DNA of 64,000 bases, taken from the NCBI GenBank assembly GCA_017962565.1, contig JAGCVC010000020.1, positions 132,622-196,621 of the forward strand, given 5' to 3'. Source of the stretch: Alphaproteobacteria bacterium. Lineage in GTDB: Bacteria; Pseudomonadota; Alphaproteobacteria; CAAHEQ01; UBA3637. Position numbers and translations under genes: made by a program. Positions 46,378 to 57,773 of this stretch are shown here, piece after piece; within the stretch, counting starts at the first letter, position 1; the number at the start of each line of letters is the position of its first letter. Below the pieces are notes generated by a model. It saw only the letters and a program-made list of their open reading frames with translations. It searched no databases and had not been told where the DNA came from.

Positions 46378-46414
46378 TTTCTCTCTCCTTCAATTTTGAT
46401 CAAAATATACATAC

Positions 46415-46443
46415 ATTATAACACATTTTTCTTTTTCTGTCAA
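46415..46443 (-). promoter_or_regulatory. Perfect consensus promoter for the 45034 gene
   Basis: On the minus strand TTGACA, 17-base spacer, TATAAT, all twelve hexamer bases at consensus, 37 bases before the ATG. Confidence 0.9.
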
Positions 46444-46460
46444 ATATTCCTTTTATTAGC

Positions 46461-46491
46461 AAAAAAGCCCCCTTTTTCAAGGGAGCCTTTT
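46461..46491 (-). terminator. Terminator after gyrB
   Basis: Minus-strand stem with core GCTCCCTT/AAGGGGGC (one mismatch), then a T-run. Closes the dnaN-recF-gyrB unit and separates it from the 45034 promoter. Confidence 0.88.
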
Positions 46492-46510
46492 TGTTTTTTC
46501 AATTTTTCCG

Positions 46511-48940
<2,430 letters not shown>

Positions 48941-48953
48941 TTACCCTTTCATT

Positions 48954-50114
48954 TTATGCAACTTTCGCCAACCGAACTGTTGCATTTTCTACATTAAAAA
49001 ACTCTGCTTTTCCGGCCAACGTATTGAACGGTTCTGCATCCGTTCCCGTCATCCAAACTTGTGCCGGTAAATTATTTAATCTTTCCAATAAAGCGTCCCT
49101 GCGTTTTGCATCAAAATGAGCTGCCAATTCATCCAATAATAAAATCGGACATTGTCCTTTCTCTTGCATTTGAGCTTTTGTTTGAGCCAAAACAATCGAA
49201 TAAAGCAACGCTTTTTGTTCACCACTGGAACATAAAGAAGCATCCATTGCCTTTTGTGCATGCAAAACAGAAAAATCGGACGTGTGAACACCGCCGATTG
49301 AACCGCCGTCAGCAACCAAATGCCGTGAAGATTTTAATTTTTCACGATATTTATCTTCCACATCAATTGCCGCTAAATCGTTTAACCATTCTTCCACCAT
49401 GCCGGACAAACTGATAACCGCTGTCGGAAAACCGTCCACTTCCTTTGTTTTCAAAAAAGTTTGTAAACGTGCAACAATATCTCGTCTTGCCGCTGCAATA
49501 GCAACTGCACCAGCTGCAATTTGTTCTTCCAAAGCATTCAACCAACTGGGATCATGCCGCCCTTCATGTAACAAATTGTTCCATTGTTTCAAAGCATACG
49601 AATAATCCGAGCAAACTGTTGCATGACCGGAATCAAACGCTTGAACCAACCGATCAAGAAAACGTCTGCGTGCAGCAGGATCTCCGCAAAACAACCTGTC
49701 TTGCGCCGGTGTTATCCAAATAGCACTCAATACATTACCCAATTCGCTTTGTGTTTTGGCATTTTCCCCATCAATTCGGATCTGACGTCTTTCCATTTTG
49801 TCCACTAACCCTGTACCGACTTGAACCAATCCATCTTGAGTCTGCACTTTTGCACTAATGGCCCAGGAAGTATCTTCTGAAACTGCGTCTAACATTTGCA
49901 TTTCTTCCGGTGTTTTTGTTGCTATATCAGACAAACGCGCCTGACGCAAGCCACGTCCCGGAACAAGAAATGAAATGGCTTCCAAAATATTCGTTTTTCC
50001 GGCACCATTTCCACCCGTTAAAACAACAGGCGGCAAGCCTGTCCCCATTATCAAGGACAAACTTTCATAGCATCTGAAATGGTGCAAACGAAGTTCTTGA
50101 ATACCCAAACGCAT
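48954..50114 (-). CDS. recF: DNA repair ATPase RecF
   Basis: A 386-residue SMC-like ATPase that loads RecA at gaps. Walker A GGNGAGKTN, signature SSGEQKALLYSIVLAQ, Walker B CPILLLDELAAHFD. Start at MRLGIQELRLHHFRCY, which is typical. Follows dnaN by 11 bases. Confidence 0.96.
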   Translation of the reverse strand: MRLGIQELRLHHFRCYESLSLIMGTGLPPVVLTGGNGAGKTNILEAISFLVPGRGLRQARLSDIATKTPEEMQMLDAVSEDTSWAISAKVQTQDGLVQVGTGLVDKMERRQIRIDGENAKTQSELGNVLSAIWITPAQDRLFCGDPAARRRFLDRLVQAFDSGHATVCSDYSYALKQWNNLLHEGRHDPSWLNALEEQIAAGAVAIAAARRDIVARLQTFLKTKEVDGFPTAVISLSGMVEEWLNDLAAIDVEDKYREKLKSSRHLVADGGSIGGVHTSDFSVLHAQKAMDASLCSSGEQKALLYSIVLAQTKAQMQEKGQCPILLLDELAAHFDAKRRDALLERLNNLPAQVWMTGTDAEPFNTLAGKAEFFNVENATVRLAKVA

Positions 50115-50125
50115 ATTTTATTCCA

Positions 50126-51250
50126 TTAAACACGCATTGGCATTAAAACATACAAAGCAGTTGTGTCATTAGCATCCTGTAATACAACCGGTGACATCGC
50201 ATCACGGAAAGAAAAACGAACTGTTCCGCCTTTGATTTGAGCCAAAATATCCAACAAATAACGATAGTTGAAGCCGACTTCCAATGGTTCACCGTCATAC
50301 CCGGCTTCCATTTCATCTTCAGCCATACCATCTTCCGTATTAGATGCTGTTACGGTTAAAACACCTTTCTTCAATTGCAACTTAATACCTCGAGATTTTT
50401 CGAAAATAACAGCAACACGATCAACCAAAGTAATCAAACCGGCACTGTCCACTTCCAAGAACTTATCATTTCCTTCCGGAATAACACGTTCATAGACGGG
50501 ATAACTGCCATCAATTAAGCGAGAAGCCAATACGACATCCCCGAGTGAAAAACGAATTTGGTTTTGAGAAACGGAAACTTGAACGTTTTCATCAGTTTCG
50601 GCCAATAATTTTGTTAATTCGCCAATCGTTTTGCGTGGAACAATAACCGCTGGCATTCCCGAAAGGCCTTCCGGTGCTTCAATTTCAGCTGTTGCCAAAC
50701 GATGTCCGTCCGTTGCAGCCACCTTCAACAAATGTTTATCGCCTTCTTTTTCGTGTATGTAAAGACCATTCAAATTATAATGTGTTTCTTCAGTTGAAGC
50801 TGCAAATTGTGTTCTTTCAATTAAATTTGCCAATGCAGCAGAAGGTAAAGAAAATGTAGAAGCTGCTTGCTCAACTTGCATTGTCGGAAAACCTTCCGCC
50901 GAAATTGTTGATAAAGCAAAGCGAGAACGACCGGATGTTACTTGCAATTGAGCCCCATCTCCGTCACATTCAAAATGGACATCAGATCCTTCCGGCAATT
51001 TTTTGACAATATCGTAAAGCTTGTGTGCTGAAACGGTCAGAGATGCAGCTTGTTCAATCTTAGCAGGAATCATATCAGAAACTTCGATTTCATTATCGGT
51101 TGCACGCAAACGTAAAGCCCCCCCGTTATCCGGCGTTGTTTCCAACAATACATTGGAAAGAATTGGAATCGTTTGTCGGCGTTCAACTACACTTTGCACA
51201 TGAGAAAGAGATTTCAGCAAAGCAGCACGTTCTATTGTCATTTTCATCAT
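50126..51250 (-). CDS. dnaN: DNA polymerase III beta clamp
   Basis: A 374-residue sliding clamp made of three similar domains; the N-terminus MMKMTIERAALLKSLSHVQ and C-terminus VVLQDANDTTALYVLMPMRV are typical. I start at the first of three closely spaced ATG codons (AGGA nine bases before); the second or third would shorten it by one or three residues. First gene of dnaN-recF-gyrB. dnaA, its usual upstream neighbour, is not there: a membrane protein gene is. A -10-like TATACT lies about 67 bases upstream. Confidence 0.96.
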   Translation of the reverse strand: MMKMTIERAALLKSLSHVQSVVERRQTIPILSNVLLETTPDNGGALRLRATDNEIEVSDMIPAKIEQAASLTVSAHKLYDIVKKLPEGSDVHFECDGDGAQLQVTSGRSRFALSTISAEGFPTMQVEQAASTFSLPSAALANLIERTQFAASTEETHYNLNGLYIHEKEGDKHLLKVAATDGHRLATAEIEAPEGLSGMPAVIVPRKTIGELTKLLAETDENVQVSVSQNQIRFSLGDVVLASRLIDGSYPVYERVIPEGNDKFLEVDSAGLITLVDRVAVIFEKSRGIKLQLKKGVLTVTASNTEDGMAEDEMEAGYDGEPLEVGFNYRYLLDILAQIKGGTVRFSFRDAMSPVVLQDANDTTALYVLMPMRV

Positions 51251-51441
51251 TTTAATTTTTCCTTTTTTTGTTAAAAAATCCATAGAAAAGGCATATTTTT
51301 TCTATATCTGGAGTCAGTATAGCAAATTTAATAAAAAAGGGTAGAAAAAAATGAAAAAAAAGCAAAAAAAATCTATATTTTTTACTTGACATTTTTGCGT
51401 TTTTTTTGCAAGAAAAATCTGTCTTTATTTTCAAACAGTTA

Positions 51442-52554
51442 TCAGTGAATACGTTCTTCTTGAGCAATCGAACGCATACGTGCCATTTTCAAAACTTCTC
51501 GGATCTTTAACCGTTCAATTTGAACAGCTTCATTATAACGTTCTTTTTCATCCTGGAATCGAGCACGAATCTCATCCAATCTGGCACGTACTTCTGTCTT
51601 ACGAATCATTTCGATGGCATAGTTAAACATATAACTTTGAATTGTTTTATCCACACTTTTTGTCAAGCTTAAAAAAATGTTGCTCATCACTTTATCATTC
51701 TGACCAAACAAGCGTTGTCTGAAATGCCCGTACAAAATTCTTGCTGTGGGATCTTTAGGGTTCAATTCCATAGCTCTTCGATAGGCTTTATCTGCCAATC
51801 GCACATCATAAACGCCTAAAATCAAAGCCAAACTTAAGGACATTTGCGAAGCTTCTTTTCTGGCATAGTGTTGCAATAAAGAATCTTTTATAACAAACGC
51901 GGTTTTTTGTTGTCTCATCAATTCTTCTTTTAATAAACGAGCGGCCTTTTGCGGACGTCCTTCTCTCATATCTTTCAGAGCCTGAGAATAGCTCCGTTGT
52001 TCACGCGAATGCGGCTCCAAAATCTTACGAGCGGCCAAATCTCTAAAACTGCGAATAGCATCAATCAAAGGCACAATGTCAATCAAAGAATATTTTGACG
52101 GCAAAATTTTTAAAATTTCATTATTGGACATTCCCTGGCTCAACGCGCCCATAATTTGATAAAGCAAGTTGGATCCGATTGCCTGTTCCGACCTTTTCTT
52201 TATTTTATGCTTATCCCTTTTAACCTCACTAAACAACTTTGCAACTTCCAATAAAGCTCTTTTCTCATCAGCCTGTGCATAACGAGACCAAAAATGCATA
52301 CGCTTTTCATCCGCAAAATCGTTAAAGGATGCCCACATCCAATTTCGAATAGCACGAACAAGTATTTTTAACAAAACGGCTAACAGAGTTAAAGCAAATA
52401 AAATCAGTATGTAGCGGAACCAAACATTCATATTCTGAAACAGTATTTTTGATTTTTCTACGACACCGTCAAGCCACAGCAAAGGTTTTTCAAAGAAAGA
52501 AAAATCACTCAGCCAAATGCGTATCTTTTCATACCATGTCAGGTTCTCAATCAT
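51442..52554 (-). CDS. Membrane-anchored TPR-like protein, unknown
   Basis: About 370 residues: a membrane helix at about 47-69 (YILILFALTLLAVLLK), then a charged, helical cytosolic part with TPR-like segments (KDMREGRPQKAARLLKEEL). Not recognised. The start is uncertain: the ATG giving MIENLTWYEK has GGAG only three bases before it; a GTG 18 bases earlier has no ribosome site. It occupies the place where dnaA is often found, upstream of dnaN and in the same direction, with about 190 AT-rich bases between. Functional link to replication is not shown. Confidence 0.78.
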   Translation of the reverse strand: MIENLTWYEKIRIWLSDFSFFEKPLLWLDGVVEKSKILFQNMNVWFRYILILFALTLLAVLLKILVRAIRNWMWASFNDFADEKRMHFWSRYAQADEKRALLEVAKLFSEVKRDKHKIKKRSEQAIGSNLLYQIMGALSQGMSNNEILKILPSKYSLIDIVPLIDAIRSFRDLAARKILEPHSREQRSYSQALKDMREGRPQKAARLLKEELMRQQKTAFVIKDSLLQHYARKEASQMSLSLALILGVYDVRLADKAYRRAMELNPKDPTARILYGHFRQRLFGQNDKVMSNIFLSLTKSVDKTIQSYMFNYAIEMIRKTEVRARLDEIRARFQDEKERYNEAVQIERLKIREVLKMARMRSIAQEERIH

Positions 52555-52594
52555 GTTCTCCAACCCTTCCACGCTTACAGTATAAACCCAAAAA

Positions 52595-52626
52595 AAGAAA
52601 TTTACCAGTAAAAAAATAAATTTCTT
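52595..52626. repeat. Ten-base inverted repeat before the Lon-like gene
   Basis: AAGAAATTTA and TAAATTTCTT with 12 bases between. No T-run follows as in a terminator; may be an operator or chance in AT-rich DNA. Confidence 0.5.
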
Positions 52627-52651
52627 AAATCTTTATTAACAAAAAGGCAGG

Positions 52652-52692
52652 AAAATAAGGGGAAAATCGAATAGCAAAATAGGGGAAAAATC
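52652..52692 (+). repeat. Tandem near-repeat including the ribosome site
   Basis: Two 17-base near-copies (AAAATAAGGGGAAAATC and AAAATAGGGGAAAAATC, 24 bases apart), the second ending directly before the ATG and serving as ribosome site. Confidence 0.65.
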
Positions 52693-55098
52693 ATGATCAA
52701 AAACGAAGTTTCTTATAAGGATTTATACACATCTTGTTCTTTAAAATCTTTGGCTTTTAAAACAACAAAAGAAGTTGAAAATAATTCTGAAGTGATTGGT
52801 CAGGAAAAAGCCATTGATGCCATCTTATTTGCTATGAATATGCCTGATGACGGATATAACGTTTTCTGTTTGGGATCGGAAGGAAACGGAAAGAAAAGTT
52901 TGGCCCTTCAATTACTAAAAAAAGAGGCCTTGACACGCAAAGCTCCGGATGATTGGTGCTACGTCAACAACTTTGATTTTTCTCATAAACCTCGCGCTAT
53001 TCGTTTGCCAGCTGGAAAAGGAAAATCTTTTGCTAAAGACATTGAAAAGTTTATCAATGAAGCATTGAATATTTTACCGGGTATTTTTGAAGATAACAAT
53101 TACAACAAACAAGTCAGCATGATACAGGAACGCTTCAAAAATCAAAGAGAAGAATATTTTGAATCTTTGCAAGAGATTGCAAAAGGCAAGAAAAATGTAG
53201 CTATTTTGCGTATGCCAACCGGCTTGGTTGTTGCCCCGACCCGCAATGGAGAAGTTTTAACACCCGAAACATTTGATAAATTACCAAAAGCAGTTCGCAA
53301 ACGGGTATTGGATCAAATGAGTGAAACACAGGAACGCTTAAAAGAAGCAATTAAAGAAGTTCCTAAATGGGAAAAAGAAGAAAAGGAACAAATTAACTTG
53401 CTCAATCAACAAATGACTCGCGATGCGGTCAAGGGTTTGGTGCAGGATTTGCTAAAAAAATATGCTGACATTCCTTCTGCAAAAGATTACATTGAAAGCA
53501 TGGATAACGACATCATCGAAAATGTTACTTTGTTCTTAGATGAACAAACAGAGGAAGAAGATGCCCTGTCCACTTTCATCAAAAAGTCTAAAAAGAATTC
53601 ATTGATTATGGACCGATATAAAGTTAATTTGTTGGTTCACCACAGCGCTCGTCAAAATGCTCCTGTTATTTACTTGGAACATCCTAATTTACCGAATTTA
53701 GTCGGACGTATGGAACGTATGCAACACTTTGGAACATTAACTACAGACTTCAGCTTAATTAAACCGGGTGCTTTGCATTTAGCCAACGGTGGTTTTTTGA
53801 TTATCGAAGCTAAAGATATTTGCGCACATCCGGCAGCTTGGGAAAGTTTAAAACGTGCTTTGAAAGCAAAAAAAATACACATTGAATCTGCCGAGGAAGA
53901 AGCCGGTGTCATCAGCACAACCACTTTGGAACCGGAACCAATTCCATTAGATATTAAAATCGTTTTGATTGGTGAACCAAATCTGTATTATGCATTATCT
54001 GAACAAGATCCAGACTTCTTAAAATTGTTCAAAGTTGAAGCTAATTTTTATCCCAAAATCGATCGTGATGAAACTAATATAGAAAAATACATTTCCTTAA
54101 TGGCAATGTTGGTACAAAAATATAAATTAAAAGCATTTTCCAAAAACGCATTGGAACGCTTAATTGAATACTCTTCCCGCGTCAGCGAAGATGCAACAAA
54201 ACTGACGACACGCTTGTCTTATATTTCCGATTTAATGAAGGAATCTGATTATTTTGCACGGATAGACAAAAGCCCACTTACAGAACGTCGTCACGTTGAA
54301 AACGCTATTCAAGCAAAAATAGAACGATCCAATAATTTACACAAACAAAGTTTAGAGTATATCAAAAACGGAACAATTATTATTAAAACTGCCGGTTCAG
54401 AAATCGGCCAAATCAATATTTTGGCTGTACAGGAATTTGGGCATATCTGTTTCGGTCGTCCAAGTCGTTTGACATGTCAAGTTTACTTAGGAAACGGAAA
54501 AATTGTTGATATTGAACGGGAAGTTGAGTTGGGTGGCCCGTTACACACAAAAGGTGTTTTGATTTTATCTTCATTCCTTTCGTCTACATTTGGACAAACT
54601 GAACCTCTTTCATTTAATGCCAGCTTAGCCATTGAGCAATCCTATGGCCCGATTGATGGAGATTCTGCATCATCAGCCGAACTGTATGCACTATTGTCTG
54701 CTTTGTCAAAACAGCCGATCAAACAAGGTATTGCTGTCACCGGTTCGGTCAATCAATTAGGGCAAGTCCAAGCCATCGGTGCAGTTAATGAAAAGATTGA
54801 AGGTTTCTTTGATGTTTGCCAAATCAATGGATTGACAGGAGAGCAAGGCGTTATTATTCCGAAAACAAACTTACGTAACTTAATGTTGCGACAAGATGTT
54901 GTTTCTGCGGTGGAAAAAGGATTATTCCATATCTATGCGGTCAGTTCCATCAGCGAAGGAATTGAAATCTTAACGGGTATACCTGCAGGTACGATGAATA
55001 AAAAAGGTAATTATCCCAAAAACAGCATTTATGGCAAAGCAACAAAAGAATTGCACCGATTATTCAGAGCTTCTTGCAAGAAAAAAACAACCGATTAG
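52693..55098 (+). CDS. Lon-like AAA+ protease (LonB/S16 type)
   Basis: An 801-residue ATP-dependent serine protease. Walker A G61-SEGN-G66-K67, with Lys68 where a serine is usual; P-loop and a long helical insert (about 110-300), AAA part, then the S16 domain from about 580. Catalytic Ser658 is in GDSASS, Lys701 in VNEKIEG, with AVTGSVNQLGQV between. This matches LonB-like proteins annotated as 'ATP-binding protein' rather than canonical Lon, which has an N-terminal substrate domain. No membrane helix. Cleaves misfolded or regulatory proteins; substrates unknown. Confidence 0.92.
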   Translation: MIKNEVSYKDLYTSCSLKSLAFKTTKEVENNSEVIGQEKAIDAILFAMNMPDDGYNVFCLGSEGNGKKSLALQLLKKEALTRKAPDDWCYVNNFDFSHKPRAIRLPAGKGKSFAKDIEKFINEALNILPGIFEDNNYNKQVSMIQERFKNQREEYFESLQEIAKGKKNVAILRMPTGLVVAPTRNGEVLTPETFDKLPKAVRKRVLDQMSETQERLKEAIKEVPKWEKEEKEQINLLNQQMTRDAVKGLVQDLLKKYADIPSAKDYIESMDNDIIENVTLFLDEQTEEEDALSTFIKKSKKNSLIMDRYKVNLLVHHSARQNAPVIYLEHPNLPNLVGRMERMQHFGTLTTDFSLIKPGALHLANGGFLIIEAKDICAHPAAWESLKRALKAKKIHIESAEEEAGVISTTTLEPEPIPLDIKIVLIGEPNLYYALSEQDPDFLKLFKVEANFYPKIDRDETNIEKYISLMAMLVQKYKLKAFSKNALERLIEYSSRVSEDATKLTTRLSYISDLMKESDYFARIDKSPLTERRHVENAIQAKIERSNNLHKQSLEYIKNGTIIIKTAGSEIGQINILAVQEFGHICFGRPSRLTCQVYLGNGKIVDIEREVELGGPLHTKGVLILSSFLSSTFGQTEPLSFNASLAIEQSYGPIDGDSASSAELYALLSALSKQPIKQGIAVTGSVNQLGQVQAIGAVNEKIEGFFDVCQINGLTGEQGVIIPKTNLRNLMLRQDVVSAVEKGLFHIYAVSSISEGIEILTGIPAGTMNKKGNYPKNSIYGKATKELHRLFRASCKKKTTD

Positions 55099-56465
55099 TG
55101 ACGTTGTTTTTGTTCTCTTAGCAACTCCTTTAAAGCCATTTTATCAAATCTTTGCTGTACTTCGATCTTCTTGCATAAAAGATCTTCCTGGATCAAAACA
55201 TCTTTTACATTTTTTGCAAAAGAAGCCGTATCGCCGACTTTGTCAAAACAAACAACTTGTTCTACTAAGGGTCTGGCTAAATCGCTTGCTGCCCTTAAAT
55301 GGCAACCCTCTCCATGAACAGGGAAATAAAATCGTGGATTCGTCCAGACGATAAGTCTTTCCATATCCGATCGTGTCGCATGTCCAGATATATGTGTTAA
55401 ATTTTCTTTATCATTTCGAATAACCTTATGGCCTTGAGCTTCCAAAGCTTCAATCATCTGATGAATTTTTTCTCTTCTTCCGGGTATTTCACTGGCAGAC
55501 ATAATAATGCACGCAGTTTTTTCAATAAATCTTTCTTGCATTACCACTTTCATCAAAAACGATCCTGGCTCTGCTTGCGATCCACTTGTAATATAAAAAC
55601 TGTTATTGGGAATAATCTCTTTCGCCATATCGATAGATCTGATGGGTAACATTTTCTTGTTAATAGCCGGAATTTGGTTAATTAGTAAACTTGTTCCGAT
55701 AAAAGAAGGGTTTTTATTTGTGTATTTTTTGGCTAATCTACAAATAGAAGCTACTCTTTCCACATGTGTTGAAAATGTTGTAAAGATAAAACTTTTATAT
55801 TTATTTTTATTTTTTAGGATAATCTTTTCCAAACCGTCATAAACTTGTTCTTCGGAGTACAAATCATCGCGTGTATTATTTATTCCAGTTGAATCTGCTA
55901 CAAGTGCTAATAATCCTTCTCTGCCAATCTCGTGTAACCTTTTTTTTAAATCTTTATCTTCTCTATCAAAACGCCAGTCACCTGTGTGAAGGATATTACC
56001 TTGCGGTGTTTTAATATAAATCATGGAAGCATCCGGCACGGAATGATCTACCGGCAAAAATTCAACACGAAAGTTCCGAATAGTTTCCGGACAATATCCT
56101 CCAACTTTATGAATTCTTTCACCTAAATTTGGAATATTCAAGCCTTCTACTCGAGCTCTTATACGAATATTCTCCGCAACAAACGGAGTGCAATAAACAG
56201 GGGTTTTCGGAAACTTCTGCAACAAATAAGTTAAACCACCAATGTGATCTTCATGGTTGTGCGTAATTAAAATGGCATCTAATTTTCCGATCTTTTCCAA
56301 AACATTATAATCAGGCATCAATCGAGTATTGACTAAATCCCTTTGTTCATCTTCAAAGAAAGCACCGGCATCAACAAGAATATTTGTGCCATCCAAACGA
56401 TACAAATAACTTTGATTCCCAAATTCGTACAACCCACCCAAAGGTGTTAACTTTATCATTGACAT
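55095..56465 (-). CDS. rnj: Ribonuclease J, short form
   Basis: A 456-residue metallo-beta-lactamase fold nuclease with the metal-binding H69-N-H71-E-D73-H74, GDWRFD, SGHATRSD and PVHGEG blocks of RNase J (beta-CASP family). It acts in 5'-to-3' mRNA decay and rRNA processing. Full-length members have about 550 residues; this one lacks the C-terminal domain. ATG follows GGGAG by about eight bases. A consensus promoter lies upstream. Its 3' end overlaps that of the convergent Lon-like gene by four bases. Confidence 0.9.
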   Translation of the reverse strand: MSMIKLTPLGGLYEFGNQSYLYRLDGTNILVDAGAFFEDEQRDLVNTRLMPDYNVLEKIGKLDAILITHNHEDHIGGLTYLLQKFPKTPVYCTPFVAENIRIRARVEGLNIPNLGERIHKVGGYCPETIRNFRVEFLPVDHSVPDASMIYIKTPQGNILHTGDWRFDREDKDLKKRLHEIGREGLLALVADSTGINNTRDDLYSEEQVYDGLEKIILKNKNKYKSFIFTTFSTHVERVASICRLAKKYTNKNPSFIGTSLLINQIPAINKKMLPIRSIDMAKEIIPNNSFYITSGSQAEPGSFLMKVVMQERFIEKTACIIMSASEIPGRREKIHQMIEALEAQGHKVIRNDKENLTHISGHATRSDMERLIVWTNPRFYFPVHGEGCHLRAASDLARPLVEQVVCFDKVGDTASFAKNVKDVLIQEDLLCKKIEVQQRFDKMALKELLREQKQRH

Positions 56466-56512
56466 GTGTATATCTCCCGAAACAAGTGTCTGATTATCTA
56501 TTTAACACAGAG

Positions 56513-56541
56513 ATTATACAGTGATTCTATATTTTTGTCAA
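56513..56541 (-). promoter_or_regulatory. Perfect consensus promoter for RNase J
   Basis: On the minus strand TTGACA, 17-base spacer, TATAAT, all twelve hexamer bases at consensus, 47 bases before the ATG. Lies just after the mltG stop, so rnj has an independent strong promoter. Confidence 0.9.
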
Positions 56542-56549
56542 GTATTTTG

Positions 56550-57623
56550 TTATTTTTTATTTTTTTCTGTTTGAAGGGCTGTTTTTGTCTCGGAAGGCGC
56601 CTTAATTTCAGCTTTATTCTGTTTCTTTTTTTGTTTTATATCTACTTTATTTTTTTTAATATTACGCCATTCGTTTACACGTTCCTGATGGTCTTTATAT
56701 GTTTCAGAAAAAGCGTGTCCGCCTTTACCATTAGCAACAAAGTATAAATCCTGAGTTTTATCCGGATGTAAGACCGCTTCAATGGATGCCCTTCCCGGGT
56801 TTGAAATTGCCCCCGGTGGTAATCCGTAAATTATATACGTATTGTAATCACTTTCTTTTTTTAAATCATTTGACCATAGTTTTCGTTTAAAGATTCCTGT
56901 CCCTTCCGATAATCCGTAAATAACTGTCGGATCAGATTGAAGACGCATTTTGCTTTTTAAACGGTTAAAGAAAACGGATGCAATATGGCTTCTTTCTGAA
57001 TTAAAAGAAGTTTCTTTTTCTATAATTGAAGCCAAAATAATTACGTCTCTTTTATTTTTTAACAACAAATCTTTTTCCCTTTTGGGCCACAACTCTTCAA
57101 TCGTACGGGTCATTGCATTCTGCATTCTTTTAATCAAACTCTCACGTGTATCACCCGCTGAATAATAGTAAGTTTCCGGCAACAGACTTCCTTCCTCCGG
57201 AATTTGCGTAATCTCTCCGGCCAAACTTTGAGTGTCATTTAACATTTGAACAATTTGATAGGAAGTCAATCCTTCAGGAATGGTTATGCGGCGAATAAGT
57301 GTCTGCCCCCCCGTTATAATGTCCATTACCATCTTGGCACTGGCATGAGCAGGAATAGAATATTCGCCGGCTTTCAACTCGGAATCTTTTTGACTGACAC
57401 GAACACCTAACACAAAAATAGCCGGACTTTCAATAACACCTTCTTGATGCAAATAGTTTGCTATTTTGCGCAATGGCTGACCTTTTTCAATTACAACTTC
57501 TTTGCGCTGTGACAACGGTCCATCGGAAAGAAAAAATTCATACGTTGAAAAAACGCTACCACCAAAAATGCAAGCAGCAAAGAAAATTATAATCATATAA
57601 AAAAAGACTGATTTTCTAATCAT
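56550..57623 (-). CDS. mltG: Endolytic transglycosylase MltG
   Basis: A 357-residue membrane-anchored enzyme (helix about 5-25) that cuts nascent glycan and sets strand length. YceG-like domain with the catalytic Glu202 in ASIIEKETSF, LQSDPTVIYGL and YGLPPGAISNPG typical of the family. The C-terminal 35 residues are lysine/glutamate-rich. I start at the ATG giving MIRKSVFF since GAGG lies five bases upstream. Functionally related to the elongasome genes at 13.8-19.4 kb. Confidence 0.95.
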   Translation of the reverse strand: MIRKSVFFYMIIIFFAACIFGGSVFSTYEFFLSDGPLSQRKEVVIEKGQPLRKIANYLHQEGVIESPAIFVLGVRVSQKDSELKAGEYSIPAHASAKMVMDIITGGQTLIRRITIPEGLTSYQIVQMLNDTQSLAGEITQIPEEGSLLPETYYYSAGDTRESLIKRMQNAMTRTIEELWPKREKDLLLKNKRDVIILASIIEKETSFNSERSHIASVFFNRLKSKMRLQSDPTVIYGLSEGTGIFKRKLWSNDLKKESDYNTYIIYGLPPGAISNPGRASIEAVLHPDKTQDLYFVANGKGGHAFSETYKDHQERVNEWRNIKKNKVDIKQKKKQNKAEIKAPSETKTALQTEKNKK

Positions 57624-57703
57624 CAAAACCTCACAGGCACTCATACTATTCGATTTTTGTATTACAAGCAAGTTTTTTATAAAGAAGTTTATAAATAAAA
57701 TCC

Positions 57704-57732
57704 TTGCATTTCACGTAATCTTGTGATTAAAT
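57704..57732 (+). promoter_or_regulatory. Possible promoter for pgk
   Basis: TTGCAT, 17-base spacer, TTAAAT, 41 bases before the ATG; weak -35 and -10 matches. Confidence 0.45.
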
Positions 57733-57773
57733 GGGCGCCAAAGTGGATATAAATTAGATGAAAGGAAAATAAA

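Noticed and set aside
52723-52731. TTATACACA, a DnaA-box match
   Set aside because: Single site inside the Lon-like coding sequence, with no cluster or skew evidence; expected by chance in AT-rich DNA.
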